Shown here in pieces: positions 10,061 through 20,537 of a DNA stretch of 64,000 bases. The position numbers and the translations under genes were made by a program. The stretch is from positions 1,787,629 to 1,851,628 of the forward strand of contig NW_022985164.1 in the NCBI RefSeq assembly GCF_010093535.1, read 5' to 3'. Position 1 is the first letter of the stretch; every line of letters starts with the position of its first letter. The notes below the pieces were generated by a model. That model did not search any database, was not told where the DNA came from, and was given only the letters and a program-made list of their open reading frames with translations. Source of the stretch: Lindgomyces ingoldianus (Eukaryota; Ascomycota; Dothideomycetes; Pleosporales; Lindgomycetaceae).

Positions 10061-10149
10061 CTTAGGCGTAGTTGTGGGTGGGAGAAGGTCAAAGAGGCGT
10101 GGTTGGGTTCGCCGTCAAAGACATAGTTATGGGCGGAAGAAGGTCAAAA
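10040..10149. repeat. ~55-bp tandem duplication spanning the methyltransferase start codon
   Basis: GGCGTGGTTTGGTTCGCC..GGAGAAGGTCAAAGA (10040-10094) is repeated as GGCGTGGTTGGGTTCGCC..GGAAGAAGGTCAAAAA (10095-10149). The proximal copy carries the minus-strand ATG (plus-strand CAT at 10058-10060). The distal copy has ACG (CGT) at the equivalent place, so only one copy can start translation. Confidence 0.75.
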
Positions 10150-10246
10150 AAAAAAGTGGGGAAGCTGACGGCACAGGCAAAAAATAGAGGCGACGGGCGC
10201 TTCGTCCCAGCCCTGGAAGCAAGCCAGCAGTGATGAACCCAATTGG

Positions 10247-11649
10247 ATGGAGGTGCTAAGCTATATACAGTTTAGCCTGTCTTTGGCACACAACATCATC
10301 ATCTCTTGTGGAGTTACCGTATTTCTCTGCATCTGGACCTCTGTTTGCGTAAATGTGCCTGCGCCTTCTCGTGGAGTCTGGGACATCTTTCGGGATCGAT
10401 GGCATATGTTCTGTCTCGGGTTACTTGGCCCTGAGTTCATTCTTCTCAACGCACTTGAGCAATTCTGCAGCGCGCGAGCTTCCGTTCGGGCATTCTCTAC
10501 CTCAGATCATTCAGGCTGGACAATGAAGCATGCCTTTTTCGCTGATATGGGAGGTATTCACCTGCAACTCCCTAATGCCCAGCTGGACGAACCGAAATCG
10601 TTCCCCATAAATGCTAAGCAGCTGCATTTCCTCGTTACAAATCGCTACATTCCTTTCCCTGGCAACATCACACTGGATACAATCCGCGACAAGAACAAGA
10701 GCGATGGACTGGCTAGGTAGGATACAGTATCAGCCTCTTTCACACAAAAGCTAATTAAATCAGATTCATTTGCTTCATTCAAATGTTTTGGTTTACTTTA
10801 AGCACGGTGTCTCGGCCTATCAAGGGTTATGCGACCACTACTCTCGAAATTACAACCCTCGCATACATTGTCTGTGCTTTAGCCACGATGTTCTTCTGGC
10901 GACATAAACCAATGGATGTTCAAGACGCTATTTTCTTAGATTGCCACCGTACATTGGATCAGCTCCTGGGCGAGCACGGGCGTAGTGCGGCTGGGCCATA
11001 TCATTTCACGCCGCTCGACTTCGTCAGTCGAGAAGAATGGATAGCAAGCCGACTGTGGGTGTACAACGTCAACCTGCTGCGACGGATGAGGATAATCCAC
11101 ACATATCAGAAGGAGCTCCCCATCCAACATTTCTCGTCATTCAACTTCTTAATCTTGAAACGATCAATGCTCTTCGTTTCGCTAGCCATTTCTTTGGCTT
11201 ACACGAGCGTTTTCGTTGCAGGCTGGAACCTCCATTTCCCCACTACGCTGGAGCGGATCCTTTGGCGAACATGCTCTCTAGGCACGATGATGATTGTGGC
11301 TATTGGTGGCTTATTTGAAATATTGTTTTTAGTCCAACAATACTCGAGGACTACACAAGGCGAAGATATTGAAATGGGTCACGGACCTCCACTAGTTCGC
11401 TCACATCCACTGATCAAACCACCGCCCACACGTATGCAAGCCGCTATCCGGCATGCCAAGAACAAGACGCCAGATATAGATCCAGAATACGACGTACCCA
11501 TACGGTCATTGGTAGTTACGCTACCATTGTGTGCTTTGTATTCCATTTTCCGATTATGTATTCTGCTGGAAGACTTCATATCATTTCGGAGACTTCCAGC
11601 GACCGCTTTTATGGCAATCGACTGGTCGACGTACCTTCCACATATCTGA
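10247..11649 (+). CDS. Fungal integral membrane protein, uncharacterised family
   Basis: Exons 10247-10716 and 10764-11649, separated by a 47-bp intron (GTAGGA donor, GCTAAT branch, CAG acceptor), give 451 residues. The splice joins SDGLAR to FICFIQMFWF, which matches the usual layout of this family. The sequence has an N-terminal hydrophobic segment with TVFLCIWTSVCVNVP, a W-x-MKHAFFADMGG motif, a second membrane segment around TTLEITTLAYIVCALAT followed by FFWRHKP, two further hydrophobic segments near residues 270-330 and a C-terminal one. This is a large fungal family of multi-pass proteins without assigned function, often present in many copies per genome. It shares its upstream region with the divergent methyltransferase. 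Confidence 0.8.
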
Positions 11650-12622
11650 TGACTATTAAAGGTTTAATGAAATGAGAATAGAGTTTATAGCTGTAATTCC
11701 TCTAACGAGCGTCCCTATGCCACGGTATTGACTCACGGCTCCCCTGCTCGGCTTTCCGATCATCATTTCCTTGACACCTTACGCGCTACGTACGCCACGT
11801 GCCTGTACTGTCCTGCCCTGTCCTGTTTCATCCTGCCCCTTTCCTATCACCCCTATCCCGTTCTGTATATATGCCAGCACTTCTGCCCTTGCTTTAGTTC
11901 TCTATATTGACGTCTTAAAACCACCATGGCACATACATAGCTATCAACACCTGAATCCGATACCTGTTTATCCGGCTTTCAGCTTCGACACTTCGCACCA
12001 TGACATCCTACGACACTTTAAAAAGCGTTTCTAGGTCACTTTTTATCTTATATTAGTCATACGACTATTTTTTTTTAATAAAAAACTAATACTGGTGGCA
12101 CTAAGACGCCATCTGGCTACAATTGGAACTTGAAGAATCCATACGCTACTGTCAGTGTTAACTCATATCTTGGGTACAAACAGCGTCAACCTACGATGTT
12201 GTGGGCTGCCCCAACTACTGCAGGCGATGCTAACATGTACACTAGCTTTAATGTGTACATCGAACGTGACCATATGGGTTGAATTGAAGATATGTAACTG
12301 CAAGATCATGCAATGTACTAACGATGAAATAGGCTTAGAGCTGGACTGGTTCTCTTGTACAAAACCCACCTCCATGCTAACTTAAGTGCAGCATCTAGGA
12401 ATCCGGCGTCTCAGAGGCTGCTGCTCCCAATACCAGCCGAACCCGCGACGACTTTCAAGTCATCGTCGTCAACCCTAACAGCTCGTAGCGGAAATGCCAC
12501 TAGCCCCTCGGCTCCTCTTGGCTAGATGAAGGCGCACAGCCTTGAGCTGCACAACCGGTCTAACTATTACTTAAATAGCAGTCATTCCTAGGCCCCTTTC
12601 ATGCCTCATATGAGCTGCCTAT
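11650..12622. other. Intergenic, no supported gene
   Basis: The sequence contains a CCTGTCCTG-rich low-complexity patch near 11805-11850 and several short frames with no codon bias or family resemblance. An imperfect hairpin (CGACGACTT..AAGTCATCGTCG, about 12450-12473) was checked as a possible tRNA arm but no cloverleaf forms. Confidence 0.5.
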
Positions 12623-12627
12623 GCCAC

Positions 12628-12916
12628 TGTAACGGCGCAGGCAAGACAATGGGTCCGAATGCGGTATGAATCCACTCAGAGGCATATGGGAGTGCGTGGG
12701 GACTCAGAGACCTGGGAATACCAATGACACCTATAGGCCTTGTACGTAGGATATCAGAAAACTACCGAGCTAGCTACGGGGGCGAGGTGCGACTAAATAC
12801 ATGAGGGAATAGGGGTAACAGCAGGGGTCGGGGCCAGGTCGAGGTCGGGGCCGATACGAGGGCCTTCCGGAGGTTCCGGGCGACTCGAGATGGAACGATT
12901 CATGAGGATCGTTACA
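12628..12916 (-). mobile_element. Solo LTR (289 bp), minus orientation, TSD GCCAC
   Basis: This is the reverse complement of the LTR family at 13929-14217. It begins TGTAACGGCGCAGGCAAG and ends GATCGTTACA, and is flanked by a perfect 5-bp target duplication GCCAC (12623-12627 and 12917-12921). The lack of any internal region indicates LTR-LTR recombination after insertion. Confidence 0.88.
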
Positions 12917-12921
12917 GCCAC

Positions 12922-13330
12922 GAAGCAGAACGTTGTTAATGAACAGGTCGGTCTCATCTCGGCGGTCCTATCCTTGCTAGATATAAGTAGGTTAAGGACC
13001 CGCAGTCCTAGGCGGCAGAGCTAAAAGGTAGATAGAAGTCTTGAGTAGGAGGCGGAAGGTAAATACCCTGAGCATATTCCGGTTCATTTTTCCATCTATC
13101 TTATTGCCAGTTTCCCTCTTATATGCTAGGCGGTATAACTTCCAGCACGTCCAAAGGGTACAAACCACCATGCATAGTGCTACTCCAAACAGAGTATAGC
13201 CTAAGGACTAGCAGTTTCTGACCCCTGTAGCTAGCGTTTCTCTTATTGTCTGTCTAAGAGACTTTATAATTTTTTTTCTATAAATCGCCCTACTTTAAGA
13301 GCATAAAAACAGAATTAGATTTACAATATC
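12922..13330. other. Spacer between two solo LTRs
   Basis: About 410 bp of mixed composition with no coding signal; some C-to-T/TpA bias appears toward the right. I see nothing further. Confidence 0.5.
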
Positions 13331-13335
13331 TCTAC

Positions 13336-13644
13336 TGTAACGATTCTCAGGAATCGTTCCATCTCGGGTGGCCCGGAACCTATCCGAAGGGCCTCCGTAT
13401 CGGCCCCGACCCTGACGCGACGTGGCTCCGACCCTGCCCTGACCCCTGCTGTTACCCCTATTTCCCCTAAGTATTTAGTTGCACCTCTCCCCCATAGCTC
13501 GCTTGATAGTTTTCTGATATCCTTTTGTACAAGGCCTATAGGTGTTAATGGAATTCCTAGGTTATTGAGTCCCTACGCACTCCTATATGCCTCTGAGTGG
13601 ATTCCTACCGTATTCGGACCCATTGTCTTGCCTGCGCCGTTACA
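13336..13644 (+). mobile_element. Solo LTR (309 bp), plus orientation, TSD TCTAC
   Basis: Same family as its neighbours: it starts TGTAACGATTCTCAGG and ends GCGCCGTTACA. It is flanked by the perfect 5-bp duplication TCTAC (13331-13335 and 13645-13649). It is about 20 bp longer than the others because of an insertion in the GC-rich CCCCGACCCTGACGCG stretch near its start. Confidence 0.88.
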
Positions 13645-13845
13645 TCTACCACTATATGTCTAAATAGACTTAGAATTTAATACAATGTAGAGACAAGCTG
13701 TAGCTATAAAATAGTATATTTTTTACTAGATTCTAACTATTATTAGTAAAGAAAAGTCTAAATACGCGTAGAAATTTAACCTATCTATACCTTAATTTTA
13801 GATTAACAGTATTACCTTCCTAATTAGAACTTAACAACTAGTAGA

Positions 13846-15436
13846 CTAAATCCCCTAGAATTTTACAGGCTCCCTAAGTGAGCTAGTCTAAGACAGCTTC
13901 TAGATCCTTAGAGTTCTTAGACAACAGCTGTAACGATCCTCATGAATCGTTCCATCTCGAGTCGCCCGGAACCTCCGGAAGGCCCTCGTATCGGCCCCGA
14001 CCTCAACCTGGCCCCGACCCCTGCTGTTACCCCTATTCCCTCATGTATTTAGTCGCACCTTGCCCCTGTAGCTAGCTCAGTAGTTTTCTAATATCCTTTT
14101 GTATAAGGCCTATAGGTGTTAATGGCATTCCTAGGTTTAGAGTCCCCACGCACTCCTATATGCCTCTAAGTGGACTCCCACTGCATTTAGACCTATTGTC
14201 TTGCCTGCGCTGTTACATTATATTAGAAAACTTACTTTTACTAGTAATAGCCTTATATAATATTACACTAATTATTTGTTTAACTATGTCTAAGCCTAAA
14301 ACATGTCTAATTTAGTTTAGGTTATAATACTTACACACTATTATATTAAACTATTTAGTTTATAGACTAGATTTTATTAACTTTTAGTTAACTAAAGCCT
14401 TTAAGTTTAGAACTTTCTATTCCTATATAATTAAGATTGCCTTTAGAAAAGTTATAAAAAATGCGCTAAGGTAGAAACTTAGAGACTACTAATAACTTAT
14501 TAAATTAAAGATAACTGCTAATGCCTAACTACTAACTACTTTCTAACCCTAGAGTTAAATACGCTTTAGCTAAGCTATACCCTACCTAATTTAGAGTTAA
14601 TGCATAGCAACATGTTCTAATAGACCTTAATTAATTACTAAATTACCTCTAATAATGCCTTAAATTATTACTGCTACCCTATAGCAAAAGACTTTTAAGG
14701 CACTCTTAATAATACCTAATGCTACCTTACTAAACGCACGCCTAAAATTAATAACTGTATAGATAGTAAGGAACAATTAGCTAGACATTAGTACAGATTA
14801 CTATTAGAGCAGGCGCGCACGCATGGCGTTTAGTTTAGAGGACACTGCTAGCAGTGCAAAGGAATACTTAGTAAGGACACCTAGCTAAATTAGACTAGTT
14901 TTAGTTTAAGGATGCAGAGGACATAACAGCAATACTTTAAACTATAACTACTAATAGGGACTATTAGTCTACAGAGGGGGGAGTAGTGTAATAATCCTTA
15001 TAAATTATTCTATCTTAAGTCGCCTAGAACCTCTAGAAGGCCCTTGTATTAGCCCTGACCTTGACCTGGCCCTAACCCCTGCTGTTACCCCTATTCCCTT
15101 ATGTATTTAGTCGCACCTTGCCCCTGTAGCTAGCTCAGTAGTTTTCTGATATCCTTTCGTACAAGGCCTATAGGTGTCAATGGCATTCCCAGGTTCAGAG
15201 TCCCCACGCACTCCCATATGCCTCTGAGTGGACTCCCACCGCATTCGGACCCATTGTCTTGCCTGCGCCGTTACAACAGCTAGTTAAGCTGCAGACATAA
15301 GAGTAATTATAATGTCCCTAGCCTATCTAGCTTAATAACTAGCGGTTTAGATTTTCTAGAATTTTGCAGGCTCTCTAACAGAGCTAGCCTAAGACAGCTT
15401 CTAGATTCTTAGAGCTCTTAGAGAACAGCTAGTTAA
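13846..15436 (+). repeat. Two ~150-bp tandem copies of a host/older repeat, each hit by the LTR family
   Basis: CTAGAATTTTACAGGCTCC..AGACAACAGC (about 13854-13928) recurs as CTAGAATTTTGCAGGCTCT..AGAGAACAGCTAGTTAA (about 15355-15436). Subtracting the 1.35-kb element and its duplicated target gives a period of about 150 bp. Downstream flanks also match: TAGTTAAGCTGCAGACATAAGAG after the first insertion and GCTGTAGACATAAGAG after the second. Confidence 0.65.
13929..15275 (+). mobile_element. Internally deleted LTR retrotransposon, TSD ACAGC
   Basis: Two 289-bp LTRs (13929-14217 and 14987-15275) in the same orientation enclose 769 bp and are flanked by a perfect 5-bp duplication ACAGC (13924-13928 and 15276-15280). 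A polypurine tract (AGAGGGGGGAG, 14973-14983) sits just before the 3' LTR, as expected for plus-strand priming. The interior is AT-shifted and full of stops, so no gag or pol can be read and the element cannot be autonomous. The 3' LTR starts TGTAATAATCC where the 5' LTR has TGTAACGATCC, showing transition decay. TSD length and TG..CA ends fit Ty3 or Ty1 types; the superfamily cannot be told without pol. Confidence 0.88.
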
Positions 15437-15727
15437 TGTAACAGCACAGGGAAGACAATGGGTCTAAATGCGGTGGGAATCCACTCAGAGGCATATGGGA
15501 GTGCGTGGGGACTCAGAACCTAGGAATTTCCATTGACACCTATAGGCCTTGTACGAAGGATATCAGAAAACTACTAAGCTAGCTAAGGGAAGAGGTGCGA
15601 CTAAATACTTGGGGGAGTGGGGGTAACTGCGGGGGACAAGGTCGAGTCATGGTCGGGGCCGATACGGGGGCCCTTCGGATAGATTCCGAGCGACCCGAAG
15701 ATGGAACGATTCGTGAGAATCGTTACA
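15437..15727 (-). mobile_element. Solo LTR (291 bp), minus orientation, TSD GTTAA
   Basis: Begins TGTAACAGCACAGGGAAG and ends GAATCGTTACA, in reverse orientation relative to the element at 13929. Perfect 5-bp duplication GTTAA at 15432-15436 and 15728-15732. It sits in the second copy of the ~150-bp repeat, only a few bases from the site equivalent to the ACAGC insertion in the first copy. Confidence 0.88.
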
Positions 15728-15732
15728 GTTAA

Positions 15733-17961
15733 GCTGTAGACATAAGAGTAATTTATAGTATTGTTATTAACTATGCATTCTATTAAAAGGCTATTGCAAT
15801 TTTTAGTACAGTGAGCAGCTTAGTATTTTAGACAGATTCGGCACTTCATTGCGCTAAGAGCTAATCGAGCACGCTAGCATCGTAGCGCTGCGCAGGCTTT
15901 ACCTTCTCTTCTTATCCTAACATAGTATAAAATAGAGCCAATCTCCTCTACCAAGCTCCACCAGGTGTAGACGGTAGTAGAGAACGCGCTTTCATCACAG
16001 TATGTATCGCCATTAACCCTTCTTTAAAAGCGCCTTAAATCTCTAATTGTAACTCTTGTAGCAAAAAGGATTAGATTAAGGATAAGAATCAGCAACCTCT
16101 TAACAACCTCTCACATTCTATTAATTCCACCCTAGTTATGCTTTGTATGTGACAACATCTTAACCTCCTTGAAGCGAGTATGTCTTTGGGTTCTTTTGGG
16201 GCTAAGTGCAGTCAGGTTTCAGGCTAAAGCCGTTAGCATTCACTCATACTGCAAGGAGTTAATTTCTACCACTCACCGGATAGCGCTTACACCCGAGCGT
16301 CCGGAATATGCAGGGTGGCCCTTTCACACCCACGTGGCTCATAACGTGGCCAGCACGGTCCACACACAATCTAACTGCAGTATTGCGCACATAACATATA
16401 TATCCATGCCTCAGGGAGGAGGTTTGCAGATTGTATTTGTATCGCTGCTCGAATCAAGGACCTGCCTTAGAAAATGGTCTAAAAGATGGAGAAAGTGGAA
16501 AAGGTGGAACATAGTCTTAAGTTTTTACGCTGCATTGCTTTAGGGCAGGCTGGAAGACACTACCTCATGGCTCTGATTAAGAGATCAGTCGGATAACCAT
16601 CATCTACTTTCTCACTCAGAAATGCGGGTCCAGATACAATAATGTCCTAGCGGGTGATGTGGAGGGCTTCTTACTTGCGGAACGGCAACCAGCATTGGCT
16701 TAGCCATTCGCTTTGCTTTTGGCTTGTCTCTGGCGCAGACGGGCTTCTGGGCTGATAGAAAATGCCATCGCCAGCCGAGGATGGCGCATGATTAGCTGCA
16801 TGCCTCTGAGAGATCATGGGCATGGATCAACTCCGGCTTACCACTCCGAGCGAGTGCAGCGCAATCTGGAGTCGTGTGCAGAGGCAGGGGCAGGCACGGC
16901 GGGTTGCCTAGGAAGCAAGACTTGCAGTCGGTGTTCTTTGTTGTGCGGTGAGAGATGCGAGGTCAGTGGTGGAAGTGGCAGTCTTGATGAGAGAGCGTCG
17001 GACGGTTGCGGAGCAAAGGATCAGACCAAGTTCAGCGGCTGCGGGAACCACGTTCGAAAAACGTGGCAAGAGCGTGGGGCTTGCATGTATCGAATGAGAG
17101 CCGTTGTCGACAATGGATGGGGCCGTGTGGCTTCATTTTCCAGGCATTGAGATGCGCGCTTCTTTGACAAAGTCCCTGGAGGCCACGGCGAGGGCTGGCT
17201 GCGCTCCAGTGCCTTGCCGTGACCACCTTCCGTTCTCTACTCGTGTGCGCGGTTTCAGAGTGACTGTAGCGCCCCGCTCAGACAAAAGTAAAAAGGGTCG
17301 CTTCCCGCCGGAGAGGTTCACTTGTCATTTGACTGACGCAGAGCCACCTGCATCCTTCCCAGCCTTCAGCACCTATCAACACCAGCCCTCCTCCTCCACT
17401 GCACACCTCACCTCCAACTTGCAGGGCGGCGATATCAGCGCGAACATTCACTTCTGCTTGGACTTGCGGTACCAGATCCCCCTTGCTCGTCCTCACCGAT
17501 TAGTCAACGCATACCCCTTGCCGATCCAGGGCCTTGGCTCGCCGTGAAACGCGCGAAAGCCCCAGCGCAAGCACTTCTCTGACGACGCTGTTTCTCCCTC
17601 GACGCTTCCTTCCCCTAAATCCCTCTCCACGCCCGCCCCTCCACCGACACCAGCGCCCTCGTGTCCAATCAACTGGAACATTGTGGCTGTCTGAAGACTT
17701 CCCAAACTATCTCCGCTGTCTCCCTCCTGCCAAAGGAATAAAGGCGCGCATTCTGAAGCACCATGACGAACTCTCTTGAGTCCTCGCGGCCCATCCTCGC
17801 CAGTGTACGTTCCGGCTCTCTCCTGATTATCCATTGCTGTTTCAAGGCTAGTGTATTCCGCTAGGTTGATGCTCGCTCGGGGCACACTATCTGCGAATAC
17901 CTCTGCCTTTCCCGCCCCCCTTCATCCACACCTCGCACTCCTTGCACCTCAGAGCCCTAAC
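15733..17961. other. Intergenic, no supported gene; probable 5' leader of next gene at the right
   Basis: Several open frames occur (for example 16169-16543 and 16713-17150), but they lack ATG starts in a good position, overlap one another in different frames and resemble nothing known. From about 17330 the sequence becomes pyrimidine-rich with CACCTCACCTCC-type runs, typical of a promoter/5' leader, and probably belongs to the gene at 17962. Confidence 0.5.
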
Positions 17962-18309
17962 ATGAAGTCTTCACAGTCCGCCGGCAACCGCGCCTCAACC
18001 CGCCTGTCCACTTACAGCGCCACTCCCACGCTGACGCCATCAATTGCACCTTCGCACCTCTCCGGAGCAAGCTCAACCGCCGGCGACCCCAAAGCCCAGG
18101 AGATCAAGAGCTGGAATGCAGGCTTTGAGCGACTTGAGGATAAGCGGCTAGCACAGCAACGATATCAGATGAGCAGCGAGAAGAACGACGACATGAGCAA
18201 GCTGGCCCTCGGTGCGAAACTAGACCGAGCCCTAGGGAGGCGCATGACGGGGCAAGATGCCGTCTTCAGACCGAAATGTGTCATAAACGAGAAGAAGGTC
18301 CAGGCATAA
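17962..18309 (+). CDS. Small conserved ascomycete protein (115 aa), unknown function
   Basis: A single-exon frame of 115 residues starting at the ATG after CCCTAAC. The first ~50 residues are Ser/Thr/Ala-rich and look disordered. The C-terminal half (IKSWNAGFERLEDKRLAQQRY, then EKNDDMSKLALGAKLDRAL, then GRRMTGQDAVF) is highly charged and predicted helical. I recognise it as a strongly conserved block in small hypothetical proteins of Pezizomycotina. The frame continues upstream without a stop to 17851, but the extra residues are not family-like, so the inner ATG is preferred. No signal peptide or membrane segment. No function can be proposed. Confidence 0.8.
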   Translation: MKSSQSAGNRASTRLSTYSATPTLTPSIAPSHLSGASSTAGDPKAQEIKSWNAGFERLEDKRLAQQRYQMSSEKNDDMSKLALGAKLDRALGRRMTGQDAVFRPKCVINEKKVQA

Positions 18310-20537
18310 ACGAATGATCATGCTTCTATCTACATCTTTCGATTCATCCTCAAGTTTTGGCAGCGGCAGCTGCAGTACTGGTTCTTCAGCAAGCACGCAA
18401 GATATCCTTTGTTGACGGGCACATATGAGGCAATGACTGATCACGCGCATCTATCTGAATTGTTCCTGGGTCCCGCATCCACCATGTTGTTATGCCCTCT
18501 TCACAGCCTCTGCGACCGTCAATGCGAGGTTTGGCGGCGAGCGACGTGGGCATGGACACTGTCTAGGCACGCCCGTAGGAACACGGGGTGCACACATCTT
18601 TCAACACTATTTAGTTACGCACTCTTCTTTTTTCGTCTGTCACGTATCTGTATTTCCTCAGAAGCTGGTCATCGGAGCCTGTCACAGGTCCTCCTTTCTA
18701 TATCCTGAAGTTTAGCAGCGCATTACTGCGTAGATCTGCAATGGCGGGGTTTTTTTCTTCTTCCTTTGTCTCCTCTCCCATCACATCACATCACATGAAA
18801 CAATCTATGGAGTTTCCTCCGCCAAACGTGCAGGTGGTGAATGTGGTTGTCTCGTGCATACAACGTGCCTCCCTTTCCTGCAACAACTTCGTCCGTGCAG
18901 GTAGCCAAGTTGCGCTTTCCCATCGGGCGTCCGATTCAGAGCTCTGGAATAGGATGGGGCGGGGAACGTCGCTACCACTACTGTGGTTTGTTGATCTTGT
19001 CCGTTCTTTTAACGTTTGTACTTTACTCAGTCGTAGCGAGTTGAGGTAGTGACATGAGGAGCAATAAAGTATATACTTAACTATCTGGAGGGGCTTTGAC
19101 GAAAGTGGACAACAACGCGCTTCTTTTTTTTGGAGAGCAAATGAGGCGGGAGGACAAGTGTGGTTGGACTGGATGACAAACCTGAGATAGCTTTTCACTG
19201 TGGAAGAAAGCGTCGCGGTCTCAACGATTAGTGTAGCAATATCTGCGTAACTACGGCTACATAGGTGTGTATAAACCTGTAGGTTTCATATACAATGCTC
19301 AGTCGCATCCTGTCCTCCCACTGGGTATTCCCCTCACCTCCGCATTACCATACCCACAGCCCAAGCCCCTGACGCAAACGACACATCTCTTCCATGGTTG
19401 ACTGCATGCAATGCACGACACACGATCATCGCATGCATTGCGCGTCGTGGATCCTGAGGGACAGATAGAGTTTCGGTTCCAGCTAGCTTGACGTTTCAAA
19501 TCGGGAAGGTGACGGCAGCGGCGACAAGGTTTGCTGGCTGTCCTGGGATAGGGATTGTGAGAACTATGCTGTGCATACAGATAAACACTTGTTTTACACC
19601 GATAGATGTATGGTGATACAATGCCTCAGGAATAGAGCAATACGCATAACTTAACTATAGGGGAGGGGTTAGGTAATCTAGGCCTTGGTAAATTATGCCA
19701 AACCTGCCTAACTAGGTAGCCGATAAGGAAAAGGATGTATCGCAGCTGTTTCTTCAAACAATTTACGCCCAACATGGTAACCTGCCCTTTCCGGCAATAT
19801 TATCGCCCAAAAACCGTCGAACACAGCGACTTTTACTGTCTGTAACCCCACCTCACATCCTCAAATCCTCAAATCCCTTCCACCACTCTGCTGCCATTGA
19901 TTTCTAACACCTCGTAGCACGGCACCCCAGCCCTGTCAAACTCAGTGTAATTCCTCAACCGTCCTCCCCTTCCCCGCTGTTATCAACCGGTTGTGCCCGA
20001 CAGCCGCTGGCGAACAGGTGGTTGCTCGTCGAGCTGTCGTTCGCTGCATCTAACGTCTTTTGCAGACATCTTGCTGTTTTGGGAAGGTTGGCGGGCCTCA
20101 TGATTATGGCAACTCTGACTAAGGGTATCGTGGCGTAGTCATGGTCATGGGCTGATACAGGATGGTTTTTGCCGCGCCACTAGACTGGATGCATACAGAG
20201 ATCGTTCGATAATTTTGTACAGTCAGCTTGGCAGTAGCATATAGCTTGAATGTCTATGTCATACAAGTTCTGATTATGGGGTGTTCATGGAAAGTGAAAA
20301 GCAATCCATGAAATCAAGGCAACGCCGTGGAAACTCAGCAGAGAACATGACCTCTGCAAACCGGCCTATTCATTGCAAAAAAACGCCTCATGAAATCCTA
20401 ATCATCCTAAAAACCGCTGATTAAGTAGCCTAGGAAGGTGGTAATGCCAAGCACAGATCCACAGATCCACAGATCCACGTCCAGATCATTAAGCCGCCTT
20501 CTCATTTCAGATGAACCTTCACCTCATCCACGCAAGT
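18310..20537. other. Long intergenic region, no supported gene
   Basis: About 2.2 kb between a plus-strand and a minus-strand gene, so it contains two 3' flanks. Frames at 18409, 18741, 18791 and 19299 have no coding bias or recognisable domain. A short repeat of ATCCACAG (about 20456-20480) lies close to the kinesin stop. Confidence 0.55.

Noticed and set aside
12430..12500. Possible tRNA-like hairpin
   Set aside because: One imperfect stem only; acceptor and T-arms cannot be formed.
16169..16543. 124-codon plus-strand frame beginning with a signal-peptide-like stretch
   Set aside because: It begins with TTG rather than ATG, has no codon bias or family resemblance and lies in the repeat-flanking region.
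17104..17547. 147-codon Ser/Pro-rich frame upstream of the small conserved gene
   Set aside because: The composition reflects a pyrimidine-rich leader; overlapping frames on both strands are equally open.
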